DNA of 64,000 bases. Source: G965205255 sp965205255 (GTDB taxonomy: Bacteria; Pseudomonadota; Gammaproteobacteria; Pseudomonadales; Endozoicomonadaceae). Below are positions 36,159 through 43,292 of the stretch, one piece after another. The position numbers and the translations under genes are program-made. The first letter of the stretch is position 1; each line of letters opens with the position of its first letter. The stretch is taken from NCBI GenBank assembly GCA_965205255.1, contig OZ242051.1, positions 3,100,001 to 3,164,000 of the forward strand. Direction: 5' to 3'. The notes below the pieces were generated by a model. It worked only from the letters and a program-made list of their open reading frames with translations. It was not told where the DNA came from and did no database searches.

Positions 36159-37445
36159 ATGAACATAACCAAAATCCCTCTGATGCTAGCCATTATCCTA
36201 ACCCTAAGCGTAACGGGATACGCTCAAATGTCCAACCTGATTTTTGCTTCCTCATCCACCTTTCTACCGAGCTATGACAGCCAACCCATCACCCCCAAAA
36301 CATGGGAAGAAGTGGACTTTGTTTACTACCATGATTTTCCTTGTAAGGCGACCTGCATTGATAAGGTAATCCCCGGTTGTAGGAAAGCCAATAGTGATCA
36401 TGGAAAAGTTGTTCTGCGTTGTACGGAGCATATGAACCTGCTACGCCCCAAAACCATGGTCAGGCAGTGGCTGCAGGAACAAAAGAAACAAGGCCGAGTC
36501 TCGGTAACAATTAAAGAGTTTGGGGTTAACAATGTATATGGGTATATTACTGCTATTAAACCCACTACAGTAAATACCACCCACCTTGATATTAACCGCT
36601 GTCATCAAACCCCTGTCATCTCCTTATTTGTACGACATGTACTAAAAGTGAGAACCTATCAGTTCAAAGATGTCAACACGGAAAAGATCAGTCGCGTCTC
36701 GGCAACCCCTGAACATAGGTTTTATGTAGAAAATTACAATGCTTTTGTCCCTATACAGGATTTGTCACCCAAAGATAAGTTAATCAGTGCCACAGGCCAT
36801 CAGATTCACCTGCTCTGTAAAGGTAACAGAAACAGTCACTGCGGAGTGAGTTATGGGGTGAAGGGAGTTCCTATAGAGGTGTATAATCTGGAGATATATC
36901 AAAAGCACAGATATTTTGTAGGAAAAGCACAGATCCTGGTGCATAACACATGTCACAAATGCGATCTATGCGGGAAAGTTTTTGATCGGCCATCAAAATT
37001 AAAGGTCCATATGCGTATGCATACTGGAGAAAAACCTTTTAAGTGCAGTTTTCCAGGATGCAATTACAGTTCTCGCCAAAACGGCCATGTAAAACGTCAT
37101 ATGCGCACGCACACTGGAGAAAGAAACTTCAGCTGTAATATCTGTGGCAAATCTTTTTCTCGGAAGGATGGCTTAAAAGAACATATGGAAGCGAAGCTTC
37201 ATATGCATAGCTATACTCTTCAAGATATTGGTTATACTCCAGAAGTAGAACCATTAATAGCTGGGCCTGATCTTTTAAATAGATCGCCTGTAATACAATT
37301 ACAACCACCTGTACCACTACCAGCAGAGGTTATTCACGTTATTCCTAACAACTTGGAATTTAGCTCTGGGGTATCGAACAACGATGATTTTACGCCCTCT
37401 ATTTCAAAGTTCTTTAATGAGTTTGATATCGAAAGCATGCGATAA
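36159..37445 (+). CDS. HINT-C2H2 zinc-finger protein, array copy 21 (last copy)
   Basis: Signal peptide MNITKIPLMLAIILTLSVTG; the mature start reads QMSNLIFAS. Carrier has NRCHQTP, TPEH, and PKDKLIS for PKDNLIS. LVHN is followed by Thr-Cys-His. Contacts (-1,2,3,6) are R-S-K-V, Q-G-H-R and R-D-G-E. The first linker is TGEKPF and the second TGERNF. The tail is of the second kind, ending SKFFNEFDIESMR. It is the copy next to the intact dehydrogenase and may keep the ancestral spacer arrangement. Confidence 0.91.
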   Translation: MNITKIPLMLAIILTLSVTGYAQMSNLIFASSSTFLPSYDSQPITPKTWEEVDFVYYHDFPCKATCIDKVIPGCRKANSDHGKVVLRCTEHMNLLRPKTMVRQWLQEQKKQGRVSVTIKEFGVNNVYGYITAIKPTTVNTTHLDINRCHQTPVISLFVRHVLKVRTYQFKDVNTEKISRVSATPEHRFYVENYNAFVPIQDLSPKDKLISATGHQIHLLCKGNRNSHCGVSYGVKGVPIEVYNLEIYQKHRYFVGKAQILVHNTCHKCDLCGKVFDRPSKLKVHMRMHTGEKPFKCSFPGCNYSSRQNGHVKRHMRTHTGERNFSCNICGKSFSRKDGLKEHMEAKLHMHSYTLQDIGYTPEVEPLIAGPDLLNRSPVIQLQPPVPLPAEVIHVIPNNLEFSSGVSNNDDFTPSISKFFNEFDIESMR

Positions 37446-37559
37446 ATTTAATATCTGACGATGGACATTCATGGACCCTACGGACTGGAATTGTTTGAAA
37501 TGATTTACTTTTTTCAAAAAACACCTGCAATTATTAGCTTATGGTTTAATAGAGCCGAA

Positions 37560-37831
37560 CACTTGATTAAGAGATAATACAAAAACCTGTTTTAACTTTT
37601 TATTGAGCTACTTTTCTTATCGTGCTGTTTAAAAACAGGCTTTGGTGTTAATGATGTTCAGAAAACTTACCAGAATTTTTCAGCACGTTGAACTCTACCC
37701 GTGTATATTAGCTATTTACTAATGTAACGTAAATTTAATGGGTTTGAGAGTTTTTGAAAGCTAGATTATAAAATGTGTTTCACTTGACATTAAATTATTT
37801 CGTGTAATGGAGTATGATGCCTTACGAATAT
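37560..37831 (+). repeat. Array-end block between copy 21 and the dehydrogenase gene
   Basis: Matches 34181-34455. It contains a dispersed-family inverted-repeat element (about 37576-37655) and then about 175 bases of noncoding sequence. Immediately after it, the TTTTTTATTAATT...GAGAAGAGCTATGGATC sequence is the intact source of the part kept in the 14 relics. The 424-base gap 37446-37869 holds nothing else recognisable. Confidence 0.8.
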
Positions 37832-37869
37832 TGTTTTTTATTAATTGAACTCTAAGTCTGAGAAGAGCT

Positions 37870-38571
37870 ATGGATCTAAAATTTGCATGTATTACCGGAG
37901 CTAGCAGAGGAATAGGGTTAGAGATTGCTAGAGTTTTAGCCGGTAAGGGGTATTATCTTGGTTTGATTTCAAAAAATTCAGATAAGCTTCAAAGAGCTTC
38001 AAATGAGCTTTCTGAAGAATTTCCAGCGATTAAAATTTATCATCAGGCTGCTGATGTCAGTAAACCAGATGCAATCAATAATGCGATTGATTTTTTCTAT
38101 GAAAAACATCCCCGCATTGATGTCCTGGTTAATAATGCAGGAATTTTTCATCGAGGAACTGTTGATATTAGTTTTGATGATTATATGGAGATGACGATGA
38201 TTAATCAGTTTGGCGCTTTTAATGTATTAAAGAAAGTAGTACCAGTGATGAAAGAGCAGCGACATGGTTATATTTTCAATCTATCTTCAATGTCCGGTAT
38301 TAGGGCACTGCCAGAATTTGGTGGTTATGCGTCGACAAAGTTTGCATTAAGGGCGCTTAGTGAATCATTAACAACAGAGTTAGAACCTTTTGGTATCAAA
38401 GTTACGGCTATTTGCCCTGGTCAGGTTATAACAGATATGACTTTACACTCTAAACTGCCAGATGAAAAAAAAATTAAAACCAGTGATATCGGTAAGCTGA
38501 TTACTTGTTTACTCGACTTAAGTAGAAGCGTCCAAGTGAAGAATATAGCATTGCAACACAGAACCATATAG
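37870..38571 (+). CDS. Short-chain dehydrogenase/reductase (SDR family)
   Basis: 233 residues, a classical SDR. The cofactor motif is TGASRGIG (9-16), the NNAG motif is at 88-91, and the catalytic triad is Ser140, Tyr153 and Lys157 (YASTK). The substrate cannot be told from sequence; 3-ketoacyl reductases and sepiapterin-type reductases look similar. The purine-rich GAGAAGAG just before the ATG is a plausible ribosome-binding site. Its first 13 codons and 5' flank were copied into 14 spacers of the upstream array, so it anchors the array boundary. The C-terminus is slightly short for the family. Confidence 0.9.
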   Translation: MDLKFACITGASRGIGLEIARVLAGKGYYLGLISKNSDKLQRASNELSEEFPAIKIYHQAADVSKPDAINNAIDFFYEKHPRIDVLVNNAGIFHRGTVDISFDDYMEMTMINQFGAFNVLKKVVPVMKEQRHGYIFNLSSMSGIRALPEFGGYASTKFALRALSESLTTELEPFGIKVTAICPGQVITDMTLHSKLPDEKKIKTSDIGKLITCLLDLSRSVQVKNIALQHRTI

Positions 38572-39023
38572 ACAAATTTAACATACTGAATGGCTTAAAG
38601 AGTGGAGTTTTGTGCCACTTTTTTAAGATATGATAATGGAGAAGTGGGTAATACAGGCAACAGGAGGTCTTCTGTGGCGAAGAACTCTCCTTTTGCGGTA
38701 TTCAGGGAAACTGAAAGCCCATGTGAAAAATACGACCATTTAACACAATTTACCAGATTTAAATTGGCTGAACCTGTGCTTTGAGAATAATAAAGCTAAA
38801 GATTACGTATTAGCGATTAATGAAAAACATCACTGTTAACGGTGTCGGAAAAGAATAAATAACCGGCTTATAGACAGTGTTAGTTTGAAGGTCTTCAATG
38901 CTAATTGAAGACAGCTCAAAACTAGGTGCTCGAGCATCTGCTGGACATTGCCTCTAGAATCTTATTTACTGTGTCTTCCATGAGTTAAAAACTGTATGAA
39001 ATAGCGCTTTAACAGCAATCCAT
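38572..39023. other. Intergenic region with perfect hairpins, no gene seen
   Basis: Contains a 9-bp perfect inverted repeat with a 4-base loop (GTCTTCAAT/ATTGAAGAC, 38891-38912) and a 10-bp palindrome TGCTCGAGCA at 38927-38936. Neither has a T-run after it. A 60-codon frame at 38602-38784 has no recognisable protein features. Confidence 0.5.
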
Positions 39024-39061
39024 AAAAACCTGCTCATAACAGTAGTTAGAAGCAGGTTTTT
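39024..39061. terminator. Bidirectional terminator between SDR and minus-strand gene
   Basis: A perfect 11-bp stem (AAAAACCTGCT at 39024-39034 and AGCAGGTTTTT at 39051-39061) with a 16-base loop and T- or A-tracts at both ends. It lies 25 bases past the end of the minus-strand gene ending at 39086. The arms resemble the ends of the dispersed inverted-repeat family, so it may be a co-opted copy. Confidence 0.65.
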
Positions 39062-39085
39062 CTTTAGTTGCTTGCTGACACCGAT

Positions 39086-40186
39086 TTAGATAGATTTTAT
39101 GAGCTTGGATAAATCATTAATGATCTTATTCATTTCCTGCTCAGCATTAAATTCAGAAGGTTCTTCTTCCGAAACATCTCCCAGGGTATCTTCATCAAAC
39201 GGCATAAGCTCTTGTGAAGGCTCTGTTTCAGAGTATGGCACCTCTGACTTTATCGTTTTTTCATCATCATCGATTACTGCTCTAACAGGTACTCTATCTA
39301 TTTCAAGATGCTTGCCCTCTTTAGCAATGGCTTGCGCCATTTCTTTCTCAAGTTTTTGCAGTTGACGCTGACAATAAAGCCGACTGAGTTTCCGAATACC
39401 GAACTTTGCACCATTGGCTACAGCTGTTGAAACAATCCCTGCCAAAGGTCCTGCAAATACTGATGCAATTACAGCAGAAATAATTAAGCCCTTGAGATCA
39501 TTCTTACCTACAACCTCTTTTTCTGCTAATGATCGATAGTTATTGATTCTGGCATTGATTGCCTCTTTTCCAATGAGATCAGAATTGACAGTATGTGCCT
39601 TTTGAATATCTCTTATTTCTCGGTATGTTTCGATGCCCGACATGATTAAACTACTAACCAAAGCACAAGAGAACACTCTTCCTGCCACGGAATCAGTCAG
39701 CCAGCCGATAATAGCCCTGGAAGTTTCTGCCGGTTTCGGGTAAAAGGCATGATCCATAATTGGCAAATCTGTCAAAATATAACGAATATCCAGACCGATA
39801 TAACTCAATGCGGGATTAATCACAGCACTATCTATTTTAAATGCTACGTCAAGAAGCATCTGAAAACCTTCATGGGTCAACAACCGGTTTAGCAATAATT
39901 CTTTAACTGTATTTGGAAGGGTGGAAACTAGTGCTGGTGTAAAAATACAGCATGCATCCCGAAGAGAAAGACTTTTTAAATAGTCTTTACTTGAACGAAT
40001 AGTTCTGACTATGCAAACTTTTGCGGAAGAAAAGTGTGAAAGGATATTTTGCGATAAATTACATTTATTTGAGGTTGTTTTCTGATATATGGTTTTTCTG
40101 TGATCAAAACAACCAGCTAATGTTTTCTTAACGGCTGAAAAATCGCTGTTTGCAATGAATTCTGATAGTCTCTGACTTTTATCCAT
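39086..40186 (-). CDS. Unknown protein with two hydrophobic segments
   Basis: 366 residues, not recognised. The N-terminal 150 residues are Cys- and Ser-containing and mostly helical. A hydrophobic segment around 170-190 (GRVFSCALVSSLIMSG) and a longer glycine/alanine-rich one around 228-258 (GLIISAVIASVFAGPLAG) could be membrane helices. The C-terminal 80 residues are acidic. There is no signal peptide. An AGGGTGAATGAAAT stretch before the ATG offers a ribosome-binding site. A membrane-inserting host effector is possible, but nothing here shows it. Confidence 0.75.
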   Translation of the reverse strand: MDKSQRLSEFIANSDFSAVKKTLAGCFDHRKTIYQKTTSNKCNLSQNILSHFSSAKVCIVRTIRSSKDYLKSLSLRDACCIFTPALVSTLPNTVKELLLNRLLTHEGFQMLLDVAFKIDSAVINPALSYIGLDIRYILTDLPIMDHAFYPKPAETSRAIIGWLTDSVAGRVFSCALVSSLIMSGIETYREIRDIQKAHTVNSDLIGKEAINARINNYRSLAEKEVVGKNDLKGLIISAVIASVFAGPLAGIVSTAVANGAKFGIRKLSRLYCQRQLQKLEKEMAQAIAKEGKHLEIDRVPVRAVIDDDEKTIKSEVPYSETEPSQELMPFDEDTLGDVSEEEPSEFNAEQEMNKIINDLSKLIKSI

Positions 40187-40922
40187 ATTTCATTCACCCT
40201 GAGTTTTTTTCCCTTGTTGAGTTTCAGTGTATCTTTTAGAAGAAAATCGTAAATCAACCTTTAGTCTAAGACTGGCTGAAATTTCATTAAACTGAACAAG
40301 TCTGAGAAGATAGGCCTTACAGCCTGTTAACTCTTTGTTTTTTACTAAATTTCAGCCGACTTTAAGGTGGCAACTTGCAGCCAGTAGCTTATGGGTTTAA
40401 GAGAAAACTCAACAGTAGTTGTTACAGATAGGGCTTATGCAAAAAACTGTTTCTAAATTTTGTTTAGACGCAGGTTTTATATAAGCCAAAGACTGTGAAA
40501 CTGCCGGACTGAAGGCAAGACTGATAAAGAATTTTATTGTGTTTTATTTTTTCTTACGTCGTATAATCATTCGTGGTTCTTTTGAGTAGCTATTACACGA
40601 TACTACCTTGTCAAAACTCAGACATTATTGCGACCCCCTTATCTGAAAAATGTGTAAACCTACCGGATGGCATCCCGTTTTTTCAGGTTCTATGTTGAAA
40701 ACCAAATTTTAATGAGGGGCTATGAGTAGAAGTCTCCCTGAATTTTATATGATATGACTCTGTATAAAGTAATATTCTTCTATGCAAAAGTAATCCATCT
40801 GGTGTACAATCAGCATCGTTTTGCCTTGGTCGCGAGGCAAAGAAAAGTCTTGGCACAGAAAAGTGAATTTGAATCTTTTTCTGATGCTGAATGTTATTTG
40901 TATATAAACCAGGAAGTTAACT
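40187..40922. other. 736-base intergenic region upstream of rplY with two inverted repeats
   Basis: Two inverted repeats stand out: 40269-40291 with 40341-40363 (around GGCTGAAATTT), and an imperfect hairpin 40432-40487 with GGCTTAT/ATAAGCC ends. No coding region is convincing. Many gammaproteobacteria have prs upstream of rplY; it is absent here. The promoter of rplY must lie in the last 200 bases, but no clear -35/-10 pair can be named. Confidence 0.5.
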
Positions 40923-41579
40923 ATGAGCGAAGCTATTGAGCTTATTGCTAAAGTGCGTAAAGATATAGGTAAAGGTGCGAGCCGCCGCCTTCGTCGCACA
41001 GAGCAGGTACCCGCAATAATATATGGTGCTAAAAAAGCGCCTGAGTCAATTGAGATTGAGGCACGTATTGTGAAACGAGCCTTGGAGAAAGAAACCTTCT
41101 ACTCTCAGGTGATTGGTCTGATTGTAGATGATAAAAAGCCTCAACAGGTTATTTTGAAAGATATTCAGCGTCACCCAGCTAAAGGTCATGCGTTGCATCT
41201 GGATTTCTTTCGCATCAGCGCTTCTCAGGAATTGACAACCAACATACCTTTTCGCTTCATAAATGAAGAATCTTGCTTGGGTGTAAAGGCCGGAGGTAAA
41301 ATCTCTCACAATATGAATGAAGTTGAAATTAAGTGTCTGCCTAAAAATCTGCCAGAACACATCGAAGTAGATGTTGCCTCTCTGGAGATTGGATCTACCA
41401 TTCATCTTACTGATATTAAAGTACCTGAAACTATTCAGATTACTCAACTTTTGCTGGGTGAATCTCACGATTTATCGGTTGTTACTGTTACAGCACCTAA
41501 ACAGGAAGTAGAAGAAAAAGCAGTTGATGAAGAAGAAAGTGAAACTAAAAATACAGAAGAGAATGGTAAACAGGAGTAA
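40923..41579 (+). CDS. rplY: 50S ribosomal protein L25, long (Ctc/TL5) form
   Basis: 218 residues. The N-terminal 90 residues are the L25 5S-rRNA-binding domain (start VRKDIGKGASRRLRR, then PAIIYG). A C-terminal TL5-type domain follows (about 100-190), with an acidic tail (EEKAVDEEESETKN). Short L25 is about 95 residues in E. coli; the long form is common in other gammaproteobacteria. AGGAAG lies 5 bases before the ATG. It is followed by a terminator and then pth, the usual neighbour of rplY. Confidence 0.96.
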   Translation: MSEAIELIAKVRKDIGKGASRRLRRTEQVPAIIYGAKKAPESIEIEARIVKRALEKETFYSQVIGLIVDDKKPQQVILKDIQRHPAKGHALHLDFFRISASQELTTNIPFRFINEESCLGVKAGGKISHNMNEVEIKCLPKNLPEHIEVDVASLEIGSTIHLTDIKVPETIQITQLLLGESHDLSVVTVTAPKQEVEEKAVDEEESETKNTEENGKQE

Positions 41580-41605
41580 ATACTTCTGCATCACATTTCT
41601 GTTAT

Positions 41606-41637
41606 AAAAAAGCGGACTATATTTATTGTCCGTTTTT
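41606..41637 (+). terminator. Rho-independent terminator after rplY
   Basis: AAAAAGCGGAC - 10-base loop - GTCCGTTTTT: a strong CGGAC/GTCCG core extended by A:T pairs, with a T-run. It lies 27 bases after the rplY stop codon. Confidence 0.8.
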
Positions 41638-41722
41638 AATTTGAAAATAATATATTTAAAATAAGAAAGTGAATAGTAAGAGATGACTTTCCAATATTAT
41701 TCAAATACGGAGAATTATCTGC

Positions 41723-42316
41723 ATGGCTGATGATTCAATAAAGCTGATTATTGGTTTAGGTAATCCTGGTCAATCATATGCAGATACGAGGCACAATGCA
41801 GGAGCATGGTTTGTTGAACATCTAGCTCAGGCTTATAAGGAAACACTTAATCTAAACAAAAAGTTTTTTGGTTATACCTGTCGAATTCTTGTTAATAACC
41901 AACAAATACATTTACTTATCCCCTTTACTTACATGAATTGCAGCGGTCAGTCCGTTGCCGCGTTCGCAAAATTTTATCGCATTTCAGTTGAGTCTATGTT
42001 TGTAGTACATGATGAACTGGATTTTCCTCCGGGTGTAGCTCGTATAAAGAAAGGCGGTGGCCATGGTGGACACAATGGATTACGCGACATTATTAGTAAA
42101 ATGGGTAATAATAGAAATTTTACCCGATTGCGTATCGGTATCGGGCATCCAGGTCACAGCAAAGATGTTTCAAACTACGTACTAAAACCACCTTCTAAAT
42201 CAGAAAAGCTTGATATTGAAATGGCTGTGAGCCAAAGCATACGTATTTTTCCTGATTTTATCGATGGGTCAAGACAGAAAGCAATAAAACAACTTCATGA
42301 GAATTGCAAGAAGTAA
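41723..42316 (+). CDS. pth: Peptidyl-tRNA hydrolase
   Basis: 197 residues, the normal bacterial Pth length. It recycles tRNA from peptidyl-tRNA released by stalled ribosomes. The signature GLGNPG (11-16) with Asn14, catalytic His24 in TRHNAG, Asp97 in VVHDELD, and the GGGHGGHNGLRD loop are all present. A GGAG lies 10 bases before the ATG. ychF, its usual downstream partner, is not here. Confidence 0.97.
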   Translation: MADDSIKLIIGLGNPGQSYADTRHNAGAWFVEHLAQAYKETLNLNKKFFGYTCRILVNNQQIHLLIPFTYMNCSGQSVAAFAKFYRISVESMFVVHDELDFPPGVARIKKGGGHGGHNGLRDIISKMGNNRNFTRLRIGIGHPGHSKDVSNYVLKPPSKSEKLDIEMAVSQSIRIFPDFIDGSRQKAIKQLHENCKK

Positions 42317-42695
42317 GAAAATAGCTTGTAAAATTAATAACTGTGATACGATGAAACTCTTGGCAATACTGGCTATTACTCGTTACTTTGCCTTTAACAG
42401 CAAGTCATAAAAGCATGCTCATAAGAGTAATTGGAAACAGGTTTTGGTATTAGACTGAACATTCGGTAATCCTCCCATAAAACAGGCATCAATAGCTGTA
42501 ATAGAAAATACTCATGAAAGCCAATGAGTCAAAAACTACCCGAAGTATTAATCTGTAAAGAAGTTCTTTAAAGCTAAAATATTTAGAAAAATTCAACTTC
42601 CTGATATAGAGGGTGTTAAAACCTGCAGAAAAGACTAAAGTCAATACATGTCGATTGTATATAACTCCACTATATAATTAAGGGAGTCCATGCAA
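42317..42695. other. Intergenic region with a dispersed repeat copy
   Basis: Bases 42361-42452 match the dispersed inverted-repeat family (core CTTTAACAGCAAGTCATAAAAGCATGCT, split here as two parts: CTTTAACAGCAAG and CATAAAAGCATGCT; right end GGAAACAGGTTTTGGTATTA). Its left end is lost. The rest is the promoter region of the stress-protein gene, with no distinct motif. Confidence 0.6.
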
Positions 42696-43133
42696 ATGAA
42701 CTTATATAGTAATATTATTGTAGCGATAGATTTGTCTGAAGAGGCTCTTACAGTGCTCAGTAAGGCTAAGGCTTTGGCTGAGGCAAATAATGCTACTTTA
42801 AATATCTGTCATGTAATTGAACCACTGAGTGTAGCCTACGGTGCGAATATGGGTATCAACTATTCAACTATTGAAGACCAGTTGATTTTAAATTCAAAAA
42901 AGCGGGTTCAGGCATTAGCGGAATCTGTCAATGTTCCTGAAAAGTATCAACATATTATTCATGGTATCCCTGAAAAGGAAGTTCATGATCTGGTAAAAGA
43001 ACTTGATGCAGATTTAATTGTTACCGGAAATCATGCCAGACATGGATTTAGCCTGATTTTGGGCTCAACATCTTCTTCTTTGCTGCATGGTTCACCCTGC
43101 GATGTATTTACTGTTCGGGTAGGTAATACCTGA
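42696..43133 (+). CDS. Universal stress protein, UspA family
   Basis: 145 residues from the ATG at 42696; an in-frame ATG at 42690 is only 3 bases after the AGGGAG ribosome-binding site (42681-42686), whereas 42696 is 9 bases away, so the latter is preferred. One Usp domain: IIVAIDLSEEA at the start, and the nucleotide-binding loop GNHARHGFSLILGSTSSSLL (G-2x-G-9x-G-S/T-like) near the end. Single-domain cytoplasmic Usp proteins bind ATP or related ligands; the specific role is unknown. Confidence 0.92.
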   Translation: MNLYSNIIVAIDLSEEALTVLSKAKALAEANNATLNICHVIEPLSVAYGANMGINYSTIEDQLILNSKKRVQALAESVNVPEKYQHIIHGIPEKEVHDLVKELDADLIVTGNHARHGFSLILGSTSSSLLHGSPCDVFTVRVGNT

Positions 43134-43292
43134 TTTTTAACTTATTTCGAGTCTGTTCGAATTATTTAGACTTTAACGTTTTTTTATAATTAATGAAACT
43201 GGGTGCCGCGCAATGCGGCTTTTGTTTTAGTAGCCATCATTAATGCCGATAATCTTGGTACTTTTACAAAAACTATAAGGAAAGTTTTCGGC

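Larger units (their letters stand above)
1..37445 (+). repeat. Tandem array of 21 HINT-zinc-finger genes
   Basis: Twenty-one same-strand paralogues follow one another with a period of about 1.69-1.9 kb (mostly 1.76-1.79 kb), interrupted only by one IS. The first 263 codons and the 5' leader are nearly identical in every copy, while the zinc-finger part and the tail differ. Three spacer kinds occur. Type A carries a dehydrogenase-gene relic (after copies 1-4 and 6-15). Type B is short and lacks the relic (after 5, 16, 17, 18 and 20). Type C carries a block shared with the array end (after 19 and 21). The array runs off the left edge, so the true copy number is at least 21. Confidence 0.95.

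Noticed and set aside
38602..38784. 60-codon frame after the SDR gene
   Set aside because: No family features and no start signal.
40754..40939. 61-codon frame upstream of rplY
   Set aside because: It overlaps the rplY start and lacks any ribosome-binding site or similarity.
41046..41468. 140-codon antisense frame inside rplY
   Set aside because: Shadow of a well-conserved ribosomal protein gene.
43203..43292. 30-codon N-terminal extension of the kinase-like protein from a GTG
   Set aside because: No ribosome-binding site there, while the ATG at 43293 has AAGGAAAG at good spacing.
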